Shown: positions 16,167-24,154 of the stretch, one piece after another | Layout of the letters: each line of letters begins with the position of its first letter | How positions within the stretch are numbered: position 1 is the stretch's first letter | Assembly (NCBI GenBank): GCA_040219575.1 | Contig: JAVJSD010000130.1 | Span: 1-56,130, forward strand | DNA from: JAVJSD01 sp040219575 | GTDB lineage: Bacteria > Planctomycetota > Planctomycetia > Pirellulales > Pirellulaceae | DNA: 56,130 nucleotides | Reading direction: 5' to 3' | The notes under the pieces: model-generated | Database searches by the model: none | Seen by the model: only the letters and a program-made list of their open reading frames with translations | Told to the model about the DNA's origin: nothing | Made by a program: the position numbers and the translations under genes

Positions 16167-16194
16167 TCTCTGTGGACTCTGTGTTCCCTGTGGT
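16167..16194 (-). repeat. Right inverted repeat of the GxxExxY cassette
   Basis: The sequence tctctgtggactctgtgttc-cctgtggt is the inverted partner of 15653-15680, with most positions matching. It lies 115 bases after the stop codon of the GxxExxY gene. Confidence 0.6.
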
Positions 16195-16239
16195 GAATGC
16201 ATCTCCGGCATTCCTGACCGCCCGACGTCCGGCATTGCC

Positions 16240-17121
16240 CTATGCCCCGGCTGAGGAGCCGAGTTCGACGCTGCGGAGCACTTCGCTGGTGGCGCGGGAT
16301 TTGTTCAGCACGTAGAAGTGCAGGCCCGGGATGCCGCTGTCGACCAGTTGCTGCACCTGCTCGGTGGCGAACTCCACGCCCACGCGATGCTGCCACTCGG
16401 CGTCGTCTTCTTTCTCCGCCAGCCGCTGCTGGAACGAGGTCGGCAGTTGCGCGCCGCACAGCGACGTGATGCGTTTGATCTGCGCCAGGTTGGTGACCGG
16501 CAGGATGCCGGGCACCAGCGGGCAGTTGATGCCGGCCCGTTCGTAACGCTCGCGGAAGGAGAAGAAGTCGGCGTTGTCGTAGAACAGTTGCGTGATCACC
16601 ACATCGGCGCCGGCGTCGACCTTGCGCTTCAGGTTCTCCAGGTCGACCTCGGCGCTGGGCGCTTCCTGGTGTTTCTCGGGATAGCCGGCCACCGCGACGC
16701 CGAAGTGCGGGAACTCGGCCCGCAGCAAAGCCACCAGTTCGTTGGCGTAGTGCAGTCCGCCCGCCACGGCCCGGAACTCGGTTTCCCCGCGCGGCGGATC
16801 CCCGCGGAGGGCGACGATGTTGTCGATGCCGCGCTGCTGGGCTTCGCGGAGATAGTCTCGAAGTTGTTCGACGGTCGAGCCGACCAGCGTCAGGTGCGAG
16901 GCGACGGGGACGTTGAATCGCTGCTTGACTTGTTCGACGATCTCGAGCGTCTTGTCGCGCGTCGAACCGCCCGCGCCGTAGGTGCAGGTGATGAAGTCGG
17001 GAGAAAACTCCACCAACTGCTCGACATGGCCGTACAGTGCGTCCTCGCCGGCGGCCGTCTTCGGCGGGAACAGTTCGAACGACAGGCCGAAGCCCTGGGC
17101 GTAGGTTTCTCGAATCGTCAT
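16240..17121 (-). CDS. metF: Methylenetetrahydrofolate reductase
   Basis: This 293-residue FAD-dependent enzyme reduces 5,10-methylene-THF to 5-methyl-THF, the methyl donor for methionine synthesis. It is a TIM barrel with the MetF features GLSFELFPPKT (catalytic Glu), TCTYGAGGSTRDKTLEI, ASHLTLVGS, NIVALRGDPP (active-site Asp), VAGYPEKHQEAPS and DAGADVVITQLFYDN. The length is normal for the bacterial type without the C-terminal regulatory domain. The ATG at 17121 matches the family start, and no good Shine-Dalgarno is seen. A GC-rich hairpin and a family A palindrome lie in the leader. I saw no riboswitch that I could identify. Confidence 0.96.
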   Translation of the reverse strand: MTIRETYAQGFGLSFELFPPKTAAGEDALYGHVEQLVEFSPDFITCTYGAGGSTRDKTLEIVEQVKQRFNVPVASHLTLVGSTVEQLRDYLREAQQRGIDNIVALRGDPPRGETEFRAVAGGLHYANELVALLRAEFPHFGVAVAGYPEKHQEAPSAEVDLENLKRKVDAGADVVITQLFYDNADFFSFRERYERAGINCPLVPGILPVTNLAQIKRITSLCGAQLPTSFQQRLAEKEDDAEWQHRVGVEFATEQVQQLVDSGIPGLHFYVLNKSRATSEVLRSVELGSSAGA

Positions 17122-17147
17122 GGTCAGTTTCGATTGAAGAAAGGAGG

Positions 17148-17170
17148 CCGCGGCGGAATCCGCGCCGCGG
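17148..17170 (-). promoter_or_regulatory. GC-rich hairpin in the metF leader
   Basis: CCGCGGCG (17148-17155) pairs with CGCCGCGG (17163-17170) around a 7-base loop, giving a very stable stem about 26 bases upstream of the metF start codon on the minus strand. It could influence translation. No T-run follows, so it is not a terminator. No SAM, cobalamin or folate riboswitch motif was recognised here. Confidence 0.45.
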
Positions 17171-17234
17171 CGTGATGCTGGTTCTCAGCCGGTACTAGGC
17201 GCCGTCTGGAAACGCATACCGGGCAATTCAATTT

Positions 17235-17297
17235 GTAGCGGAACTCGTAAGAGTTCCTCATTCTCAATGCCGTCGGAAGTCTCACGACTTCCGCTAC
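17235..17297. repeat. REP-like palindrome, family A
   Basis: The element runs from GTAGCGGAACTCGTAAGAGTTCC to GGAAGTCTCACGACTTCCGCTAC. The two ends pair through GTAGCGGAA/TTCCGCTAC, and each half forms its own hairpin. It lies upstream of metF. The DNA from 17298 to 17425 shows no other feature. Confidence 0.8.
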
Positions 17298-17425
17298 GCA
17301 TTTTCCGGACAAAGCCTAGGCTCGAAAAGGCCGAAAACACCGGTTTTCCGCCATCTCTTGGCCCCTCCGTTATACCTTGCCGACCGCCGGGACTTAAAGA
17401 CCAGTCCGGCGGCGCGTCGCCCCAT

Positions 17426-17455
17426 CCTTGTACGACGGACGTCGGTCGTGCAAGG
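17426..17455. repeat. Palindrome abutting the lolD stop codon (family D)
   Basis: CCTTGTACGAC-ggacgtcg-GTCGTGCAAGG is a nearly perfect 11-bp stem ending directly next to the lolD stop codon at 17456. A half copy (cttgtacgacggacatccttgtccg, in part) is at about 35956-35980. It could stabilise the 3' end of the lol transcript or be another REP-like family. Confidence 0.65.
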
Positions 17456-18343
17456 TCACTGGATTTCCACGCGGCCTTCGAGCAGGCGGACGATGGAATC
17501 GGCTTCGGCGGCGATGCTGTTGTCGTGCGTGACCATCACGATCGTCAGGCCGTGCTGCTTGTTCAAGTCGTGCAGGATCGCCAGGATCTCGCGGCCGGTC
17601 TGGCTGTCGAGATTGCCGGTCGGCTCGTCGGCCAGCAACAGTTGCGGATTGGAGATCAGCGCCCGGGCGATGGCGGTCCGCTGCATCTCGCCGCCGGAAA
17701 GCTCACGCGGCCGGTGCGAGAGGCGGTGCGTCAGGCCGACCATTTCCAGCAGTTCCTTGGCCCGCGCGATGTGCTGGCGGCGGCTCCACCAATAGCGCAC
17801 GGCGCCCTGGGCGATCATCTGCGGAATGAGCACGTTCTCGAGCGTCGTCAGCTCCGGCAGCAGGTGATAGAACTGGAAGATCATGCCGAAGTAGCGGTTG
17901 CGGAGGATATCGCGCGAGACCTGCTTGAGGTTGTCGATGCGGTTGCCCTCGAAGTGGATCTCGCCCTGGTCCGGCGCGTCGAGCGTGCCCAGCAGATGCA
18001 GCAGCGTGCTCTTGCCGGAGCCGCTCTGGCCGACGATGGCGGTGAACTCGCCCTCGCGCACCTGAAAGTCGACGCCCCGCAGCACGGGAATCACGTGCCG
18101 GCCCTTGTGATAGCTTTTGTGCACGTCGCGGGCCGCCAGCAGCGCCGGTCCTTGCGGACGCGGTCGCGACGGTTTCGCCGCGGGGGTTTCCACCGGTGAG
18201 GCGCAACGGCCGCAGCGGCGCTCGCCGCCCATCACGGCCGCGCCGCAGGCGGCGCAGGTGTGCGGCGCGATGCCGAACCGCGCGTGCGGTCCTGTGCCGG
18301 CGCCGGCGACGCTCTGCCGGTCGACATGCCTGGTGCTACTCAT
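17456..18343 (-). CDS. lolD: LolD-like ABC transporter ATPase with N-terminal zinc ribbon
   Basis: This 295-residue ATPase belongs to the LolD/MacB-type family that powers release of lipoproteins, or other substrates, from the inner membrane. The motifs are Walker A GQSGSGKST, Q-loop (FGMIFQFYHLLPELT), signature LSGGEMQRTAIARAL, Walker B LLLADEPTGNLD, and H-loop VMVTHD. Before the ATPase lies an unusual 75-residue extension with two Cys pairs (Cys30/Cys33 and Cys44/Cys47, in TCAACGAAVMGGERRCGRC) that looks like a zinc ribbon. The ATG at 18343 overlaps the end of the permease gene by 8 bases, so the two are translationally coupled. The full protein is longer than E. coli LolD (about 230 residues). 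Confidence 0.9.
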   Translation of the reverse strand: MSSTRHVDRQSVAGAGTGPHARFGIAPHTCAACGAAVMGGERRCGRCASPVETPAAKPSRPRPQGPALLAARDVHKSYHKGRHVIPVLRGVDFQVREGEFTAIVGQSGSGKSTLLHLLGTLDAPDQGEIHFEGNRIDNLKQVSRDILRNRYFGMIFQFYHLLPELTTLENVLIPQMIAQGAVRYWWSRRQHIARAKELLEMVGLTHRLSHRPRELSGGEMQRTAIARALISNPQLLLADEPTGNLDSQTGREILAILHDLNKQHGLTIVMVTHDNSIAAEADSIVRLLEGRVEIQ

Positions 18344-19982
18344 AGCGAAGCGCCTCCACGGGATGCAGTCGGGCGGCGCGGAACGCCGGCAGCACACTGG
18401 CCATCACGGCGATCAGGACCGCGCCCAACGTCACCCAGAACACGGTGAGAGGATTGACGATGGTGGGAATCTGGTTGAAGTAGTACACCGTCGGATCGAA
18501 CACGGGTTCGCCGGTGAAGATCTCGAGCAGTTGGGCGATGTCGTTGATGTGGGCGACGAACAACAGCCCCAGCACCATCCCCACGCCCGAGCCGACAATG
18601 CCCAGCGACAGTCCGTAGCTGAGGAAGATGCTCATCACGCCGCGGCTCGGGGCGCCGAGCGCCTTGAGCACGCCGATGTCGCGCGTCTTCTCGACCACGA
18701 TCATGAAGAACGTCGCCAGGATGCCGAAACCGGCCACGGCGATGATCAGAAACAGCAGGATGTTGAGGATCGTCGTCTCCAGGCGGACGGCGGCCAACAG
18801 CGGCCCTTGCATGTCGCGCCAGGTTTGAATGCGATACGGATACTGCGTGGCGGGAAAGCGGGCGCGGAGCTTGTCGCGGACGGCGTCGAGATCGGCGCCC
18901 TCCTTCAGCTTGATCTGGATCGACGTGACGCTTCGGATGCCGGTGGCCGGGTCGATCATGCCCCGCAGCTGTTGCAGTTCGCTCAGCGGCAGGAAGGCGA
19001 ACGTCGAGTCGTACTCGCTCATCTTGCATTCGTAGAAATCAACGACGGTGAACTTGGCCGCCACCGGTTGGGGCGGGACGCCGGCCGTGGGGAGCGTGAC
19101 CTGCACGTCGTCGCCCGGGCGGCAGAGGTAGATGTCGTGAACCGGATGCTCGGGGTTGTTGGGGTCGCGGATGCGGGTGTGGGCGATGGCGATGCCCAGC
19201 ACGATGCCGGTGTGCTGGTCGCGCATTTCGTCGAATACGTGGCCCGCATCGGCCGGGCGGACGCTGCTGAAGGGATCCATCCCGATCTGATCGGCGGTGA
19301 GCGTGCCCGTTCCCACGGGCAGATCGGGGTTGTCGAACGACCGGCCGTCGTCGGCGAACCCTTCGCTGGGCGGGGGCAGCGGGGCGAAGTTAGGCTCGAG
19401 ATCGGCCGGCGAAGCTGGCGGCGAGCCGGGCGACGGTTGAACCTGCGCAACCGGCTCCGGCATGTACGAGCGTTCGTAGGCCACCCGCGTTCTGCGCCAA
19501 GGCCAGCCCGACTTGGGCAACCCGTCCGGCCCCTCGTCGTAGCCGTCTTCCTTCAGTTGGAAATCGAGCTGCTGGCGGTTGTGCTCATTCTTCAGATACG
19601 CGCTGAAGTCGCTGACCTGGGCGTAGGTCGCGTCGTCGATGCCGATCAGCACGATCTGCTGATTCACGTAGCGGCCGTTGTAGCGGTACGAGAGCATGGC
19701 CGGCACGCGGACGACCGGCGTCATGCCGGCGACGTCGTCGCCGATCACGGACATGATCTGGTCCATGTGCCAGTGGGCGTCCGCAAAGCCGTCGAGGCCG
19801 GGACCTTCGAACGTAATGTCCGAGAGAATGTCGTGCAGCCGCTTGTGCATTTCGGCCGAGAAGCCGGCCATCACACTGTTGACGATGATCAGCGTGGCCA
19901 CGCCCAGCGTGACGCTGATGATCGAGGCCAGCGCGATATAACGCGTGCGGAGATACCGCCAGGAGAGCAGCAGTTTGTACAT
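18336..19982 (-). CDS. LolC/LolE-type lipoprotein-releasing permease
   Basis: This 548-residue membrane permease of the FtsX/MacB superfamily is the partner of the LolD-like ATPase that follows with an 8-base overlap. The N-terminus YKLLLSWRYLRTRYIALASIISVTLGVATLIIVNSVMAGF contains the first membrane helix and the typical 'RYLR...R' lead. A long periplasmic region follows, including a Pro/Gly-rich stretch at about 180-220 that is unusual for the family. Three C-terminal helices form the FtsX domain (LNILLFLIIAVAGFGILATFFMIV, KTRDIGVLKALGAP, VFWVTLGAVLIAVMASVLPAFRAARLHPVEALRYE). The end LHPVEALRYE is a family hallmark. Only one permease gene is present, so it may act as a homodimer. Confidence 0.9.
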   Translation of the reverse strand: MYKLLLSWRYLRTRYIALASIISVTLGVATLIIVNSVMAGFSAEMHKRLHDILSDITFEGPGLDGFADAHWHMDQIMSVIGDDVAGMTPVVRVPAMLSYRYNGRYVNQQIVLIGIDDATYAQVSDFSAYLKNEHNRQQLDFQLKEDGYDEGPDGLPKSGWPWRRTRVAYERSYMPEPVAQVQPSPGSPPASPADLEPNFAPLPPPSEGFADDGRSFDNPDLPVGTGTLTADQIGMDPFSSVRPADAGHVFDEMRDQHTGIVLGIAIAHTRIRDPNNPEHPVHDIYLCRPGDDVQVTLPTAGVPPQPVAAKFTVVDFYECKMSEYDSTFAFLPLSELQQLRGMIDPATGIRSVTSIQIKLKEGADLDAVRDKLRARFPATQYPYRIQTWRDMQGPLLAAVRLETTILNILLFLIIAVAGFGILATFFMIVVEKTRDIGVLKALGAPSRGVMSIFLSYGLSLGIVGSGVGMVLGLLFVAHINDIAQLLEIFTGEPVFDPTVYYFNQIPTIVNPLTVFWVTLGAVLIAVMASVLPAFRAARLHPVEALRYE

Positions 19983-20048
19983 CGCCAGTCCTTTGGCTTG
20001 GGGTGGGCTCCGCCCACCTGGTCCATCTCGGAACCCAAACAGCAGGTT

Positions 20049-20153
20049 AACCGCTGATAAACGCTAACGGGACGCTAATGAGCTTGAATTCAAATGCATT
20101 AGCGTTGAATTAGCGTACATCAGCGGTTCAACTCTTCTGTTTTTCTGAATTCG
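20049..20153. repeat. Long palindrome with AACCGCTGAT arms
   Basis: AACCGCTGAT (20049-20058) and ATCAGCGGTT (20119-20128) enclose an A/T-rich stretch with further internal repeats (gacgctaatg...cattagcgt). The right side continues gcggttcaactcttctg...ctgaattcg, which reappears with changes at about 36263-36294. It lies between lysS and the lol genes. Confidence 0.65.
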
Positions 20154-20171
20154 TGTAACGAGTGCGTTGGC

Positions 20172-21761
20172 TCACGCTTCCGGGCGCAAGAGCGGGAACA
20201 GAATCACGTCGCGAATCGTTTGCGAGTTCGTCAGCAGCATCACCAGTCGGTCGATGCCCACGCCGAGTCCGCCGGCGGGAGGCATGCCGTGCCGCAAGGC
20301 GCGGACGAAATCGTGGTCCATCTTGGCCATCGAGTCTTCCTCGGGCATCCCCTCCAACTGCGTGCGGAACAACTGCTCCTGCAGGTCGGGGTCGTTCAGT
20401 TCGGTGTAGGCGTTGGCGATCTCCATCCCCTCGATGAACAGCTCGAACCGTTCGGCGATCTCGGGCTGGCCCGCCTTCCGCTTGGTGAGCGGGCAAATGC
20501 TGGCCGGGTAGTCGATCACGAACACGGGTCCCTTGAGCGCATCCTCGACCTTCTCCTCGAACACGAAGTTTTTCACCACGTCGGGATGCTTGCCCTTGGC
20601 GTCGAAGCCCAGCGTCTCGGCAAGCCCGGCGACGGCCGGCGCGTCGTGCGGGTCGATGCCGGCGTGCGTTTGAAACAGCTCGTCGTACGTCTTGCGGGCG
20701 AAGGGCGGGGTGAAGTCGATCACGTCCTCGCCCCAGGCGAGCTTGTACTCGTCGCCGATGGCCTCGATGGCGTCGACGATCAGCCGCTCGGTGAGATCCA
20801 TCATCGTTTCGTAGTTGCCGAAGGCCTGGTACACCTCCAGCATCGTGAACTCGGGATTGTGCCGGGGGCTGATCCCCTCGTTGCGATACACGCGCCCCAG
20901 TTCGTACACGCGCTCCACACCGCCGACCAGCAGTCGCTTGAGGTGCAGTTCCAGCGCGATCCGCATGAACAGGTTGATGCCCAGCGCGTTGTGGTGGGTG
21001 GTGAAGGGACGGGCCGCCGCGCCGCCGGCGATGCTGTGCAGCGTGGGGCCTTCGATCTCGACGTAGTCGTCGTCGGCCAACGTCCGCCGGATGGACTGCA
21101 CGATCTTGGTGCGGTTGACGAACCGCTCCAACACGCCGTCGGTGTACGTCAGGTCGAGGTACCGCATCCGCTGCCGCAGTTCGGGATCGGTCAGGCCGTG
21201 ATGCTTCTCGGGAGGCGATTCGATCGACTTGCAAAGAAAGTGCACCTTCTCGGCGAAGATCGACAACTCGCCGGTCTTGGTGCGGCGCAGCTCGCCGTCG
21301 ATGCCGACGATGTCGCCCAGGTCGAGGCACTGCACCACTTCCCAGTTCTCTTCGCCAATCTGATTCTTGCCGATGAACAGTTGGATGCGGCCGGACCAGT
21401 CCTGGATGTCGATGAAGCGGAGCTTGCCGGCGTCGCGTTTGAGGATGATGCGGCCGGCGGCGCGGACCTTGGGACCGACCACCTCCGCCTTGCCCTGCTC
21501 GGCGAGCCAACCGCGGAAGTCGAACTGGGGATCGGCGTCGAGATCCGGCAGGTCGATCAGCTCGCCCGATTCGGTCTTCACGCGCAATTCGCCGGCGCGG
21601 GCGCGGATGTCGCCGATCAGCGTGCGATCGTCGAAGCGGCCGCCCCAGGGATCGACGCCGAGCTCGACCAGCCGCGCAAGCTTCTTACGACGGGCCGCCT
21701 CGAGGGAGCCGTCGTCGCTGTTCGTGTTTTGCTGGGGCTTGTCGGTCACCGTCTCGGACAT
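20172..21761 (-). CDS. lysS: Lysine--tRNA ligase (class II)
   Basis: This 529-residue class II synthetase charges tRNA-Lys with lysine. It has the OB-fold anticodon-binding domain (RAAGRIILKRDAGKLRFIDIQDWSGRIQLFI, about residues 105-135). Class II motif 1 follows (GYLD region RFVNRTKIVQSIRRTL...EIEGPTL), then motif 2 (ERVYELGRVYRNEGISPRHNPEFTMLEVY) and motif 3 (GGLGVGIDRLVMLLTNSQTIRDVILFPLLRPE). The N-terminal 25 residues are variable and hydrophilic. The length and domain order are standard. The gene is the first of the minus-strand block that also holds the lol genes, although the spacing (about 190 bases with a palindrome) argues for separate transcription. Confidence 0.96.
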   Translation of the reverse strand: MSETVTDKPQQNTNSDDGSLEAARRKKLARLVELGVDPWGGRFDDRTLIGDIRARAGELRVKTESGELIDLPDLDADPQFDFRGWLAEQGKAEVVGPKVRAAGRIILKRDAGKLRFIDIQDWSGRIQLFIGKNQIGEENWEVVQCLDLGDIVGIDGELRRTKTGELSIFAEKVHFLCKSIESPPEKHHGLTDPELRQRMRYLDLTYTDGVLERFVNRTKIVQSIRRTLADDDYVEIEGPTLHSIAGGAAARPFTTHHNALGINLFMRIALELHLKRLLVGGVERVYELGRVYRNEGISPRHNPEFTMLEVYQAFGNYETMMDLTERLIVDAIEAIGDEYKLAWGEDVIDFTPPFARKTYDELFQTHAGIDPHDAPAVAGLAETLGFDAKGKHPDVVKNFVFEEKVEDALKGPVFVIDYPASICPLTKRKAGQPEIAERFELFIEGMEIANAYTELNDPDLQEQLFRTQLEGMPEEDSMAKMDHDFVRALRHGMPPAGGLGVGIDRLVMLLTNSQTIRDVILFPLLRPEA

Positions 21762-22049
21762 TCGCTTACTCGAAAACAGACGCGCGGGGATGGGTGGGGT
21801 TCGTGGCGGGCGAGTCCCGGGGAGCGGACGTCGGGCCGACCGGCGAAGGGATTGTGTGCCTATAACCCTAAGAATCGCAACATTTTAGTGAACGGGGAAG
21901 GGGCGTCAATGTCAAACCCCTCGCCGCGGATGGCGGACAGTCGCCAAGGGGATAACGTCCTCGCTGTCAACGACTTACTTGCCTGACGAGCCAAATGGGC
22001 GAAATTCACGACCGGTTGCGAAACCTTTCCGACAGTGCGAGGTTCAATC

Positions 22050-22073
22050 GTTTAGTACCGTAGGAAACTAAAC
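22050..22073. promoter_or_regulatory. Palindromic candidate MarR operator
   Basis: GTTTAGT (22050-22056) and ACTAAAC (22067-22073) form a perfect 7-bp inverted repeat with a 10-base centre, about 140 bases upstream of the MarR-type gene. MarR proteins usually bind such short palindromes near their own promoter. The rest of 21762-22212 shows no gene. Confidence 0.45.
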
Positions 22074-22212
22074 CGGTCGTCGCATGGCCGCCCTCGGCCG
22101 TGGAAGCGTGCCCGCACCACGCTGACGCACACGCTGTCCGTCGCTGTCGCCTTCCGTCACGGGCCGGAGGCCCCTGCGACGGAACCGATTCCCCAACAGG
22201 CCGATTTGTCGC

Positions 22213-22695
22213 ATGAACGACGTCCCTTCTCGTCTCGAACAACTTGGCTTTCAACTGGGCCGGGCCTGGTACGCCTATTTGGGCCTGCTCGACCGCCTGC
22301 TGGCCGAGTCGAACCTGGGCGACGACGTGCAGCCGGGGATGGGAAACGTGCTGTTCGCCTTGTTCGAGCAGGACGGGCAGACGATGGGTTCGCTGGCGCG
22401 GCGGCTGCGGCTGTCGAAGTCGGCGGTCACACGGTTGGTGCGGCGCGTCGGCAAGGCGGGCCTGGTCGAGACCACGGCCGACACCCAGGATCGCCGTTCG
22501 ACGCGCGTGCACCTCACACCCCGGGCCGAGACGCTTCGCGAGCGTTGCCTGGCCCTGGCCGATCGCGTGCAGCAGACGCTGTGCGACGATCTCGACGATG
22601 ACGAGGCGGCGAGCCTCACCAAATTGTTGGAAAGAGTGACCGAAACCATTCGCCGCCATTCGCAACAAGCGGACGAGCGACGACAACTTACCTGA
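22213..22695 (+). CDS. MarR-family transcriptional regulator
   Basis: This 160-residue winged-helix dimeric regulator has helix DDVQPGMGNVLFALFEQDGQTMGSLARRLRLSKSAVTRLVRRVGKAGLVETTADTQDRRSTRVHLTPRAETLRE, with the recognition helix in SKSAVTRLVRRV and the wing in DTQDRRSTRVHLT, the canonical MarR DNA-binding region. The flanking helices form the dimer interface. It probably represses itself and the two secreted esterase-like genes that follow; the gap to the next gene is only 15 bases, so they are likely in one transcript. The ligand is unknown. A 7-bp inverted repeat at 22050-22073 may be its operator. Confidence 0.88.
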   Translation: MNDVPSRLEQLGFQLGRAWYAYLGLLDRLLAESNLGDDVQPGMGNVLFALFEQDGQTMGSLARRLRLSKSAVTRLVRRVGKAGLVETTADTQDRRSTRVHLTPRAETLRERCLALADRVQQTLCDDLDDDEAASLTKLLERVTETIRRHSQQADERRQLT

Positions 22696-22710
22696 ACAGG
22701 AGAGCAAGCC

Positions 22711-23943
22711 ATGTCGCGTCGCTGTCAACTCGTGCTGCGTTCGTTTGTTGTGCTGGCGATGATGCTGGCCTTCGCACCGCTGGCAGACTCGACGGCCGTC
22801 GGGCAGGAAAAGCCCGAGCCGACCGCTGAAGGTCAACAGGCGGAAGAGAAGATCGACTTCGAGAAGGCGCGGGCATTGATTCAGAAGCAGCGTTCGGGCG
22901 GGAAACTCACCGACGAAGAAGCCGCTTATCTGAATCGAGCAAGAGAACTTCGGCGGCGTCAGCAGGGGCGCCCGGACGCGCGACCCGCAGGACGACCCGC
23001 AACGCGCCCCGGCGCGCCGCAGCCGAAGTCGTCGCTCGATCTGGTCCCGCTCACCGATCTGCCGGCCGGTGAAAAGTACAAGGGCCAAACCGGCGGGCTG
23101 TACGGCGAGGGACGCAACACGCCTCCGGAGAAACACCTGGAAGCGGCGCTGGCGGCCTCGGCGAAGATTCAGCCGCTCGATGAAAACGGCAAGCCCGCCG
23201 CCGACGGCAAGATCGTGCTGATCTCGGTCGGCATGTCGAACACCACGCAGGAGTTCGGACAGTTCGTCCAAATGGCGAAGGCCGCGCTGGGGCGGTCGTC
23301 GCATGTGGTGGTTGTCGACGGGGCGCAGGGCGGACAGGATGCGTCTGACTGGTCGAACCCGGAAAAGCGATTCCGTAGCGACCGCGACGACGTGTGGACG
23401 GTGCTCGCTCAGCGACTCAAGCAGGCCGGCGTCACACCGCAGCAGGTGCAGGTCGCCTGGATCAAGCAGGCCCGTCGCAATCCCGCGGCGCTCGGCGAAT
23501 TCCCCGGCCACGCCGACGAACTGCAGGGACACCTGCAAAACATCGTGCAACAACTCAAACAGCGTTTTCCCAACATGCGGCTCGCCTACCTTTCGTCGCG
23601 AATCTACGCCGGGTACGCCGGTGGTCCGCTCAATCCGGAACCGTACGCCTACGAAGGCGCCTTTTCCGTTCGCGGCTTGATCGAAAAACAGATCGCCGGC
23701 GACGCGGAGTTGAATTACGATGCGTCGGTTGGTGAAGCGAAGGCGCCGCTGCTGCTGTGGGGACCGTACCTGTGGGCCAACGGCGAGAAGGGCCGCCAGC
23801 AGGATGATCTCGTCTGGCTGCGTGAAGATCTGGCCGGCGACGGCACGCATCCCAGCGACAGTGGACGCCGCAAGGTCGCGAAGCTGCTGCTTGAATTCTT
23901 CCAAAGCGACCCCACCGCCAGTCCCTGGTTCACCAACAAGTAG
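22711..23943 (+). CDS. Secreted SGNH-type hydrolase-like protein
   Basis: This 410-residue protein has a signal peptide (LVLRSFVVLAMMLAFAPLADSTAVG). A charged region (residues 30-110) contains KIDFEKARALIQKQRSGGKLTDEEAAYLNRARELRRRQQGR and Arg/Pro-rich low-complexity sequence. The hydrolase-like core opens with KIVLISVGMSNTTQEF (Ser176 as possible nucleophile). The end has GDGTHPSDSGRRKVAKLL, with Asp377 and His380 in the D-x-x-H arrangement of SGNH esterases. No named family was recognised. The ATG lies 15 bases after the MarR gene, so co-transcription is likely. A 19-bp sequence from its last codons is repeated downstream at 24072-24090. Confidence 0.75.
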   Translation: MSRRCQLVLRSFVVLAMMLAFAPLADSTAVGQEKPEPTAEGQQAEEKIDFEKARALIQKQRSGGKLTDEEAAYLNRARELRRRQQGRPDARPAGRPATRPGAPQPKSSLDLVPLTDLPAGEKYKGQTGGLYGEGRNTPPEKHLEAALAASAKIQPLDENGKPAADGKIVLISVGMSNTTQEFGQFVQMAKAALGRSSHVVVVDGAQGGQDASDWSNPEKRFRSDRDDVWTVLAQRLKQAGVTPQQVQVAWIKQARRNPAALGEFPGHADELQGHLQNIVQQLKQRFPNMRLAYLSSRIYAGYAGGPLNPEPYAYEGAFSVRGLIEKQIAGDAELNYDASVGEAKAPLLLWGPYLWANGEKGRQQDDLVWLREDLAGDGTHPSDSGRRKVAKLLLEFFQSDPTASPWFTNK

Positions 23944-24090
23944 CAATCCGCCTCCCAAGCCGACGACGGCTCCGCGGTCGCACGATCGCACCTGGTAGCG
24001 CGGCCGCGGGTTTTCCGACGCCTGCCGATGAAGAAGTGCCGGAACAGCGCATGGCTCGTTCCGCCCTACTGCCTGGTTCACCAACAAGTA
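23924..24090 (+). repeat. 19-bp direct repeat flanking a palindromic element
   Basis: The sequence cctggttcaccaacaagta occurs at 23924-23942, overlapping the end of the esterase gene, and again at 24072-24090. A REP-like palindrome of family B (GCCGGAAC...GTTCCGCCCTAC, 24038-24069) lies two bases before the second copy. This may record insertion or duplication at the gene's 3' end. Confidence 0.6.
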
Positions 24091-24154
24091 AGCACCGCCG
24101 TGGCCGACGCTGCCAGCGGCGGCGGCCCGATGCTCTTACCCTCTGAGGATCCTC

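Noticed and set aside
16053..16239. Possible tRNA or other RNA gene
   Set aside because: No cloverleaf or T-loop sequence was found. The stretch carries the repeat only.
17122..17230. Possible riboswitch in the metF leader
   Set aside because: A CTGAGA hexamer (minus strand) recalls TPP riboswitches, but the rest of the core is absent and the gene is not thiamin-related.
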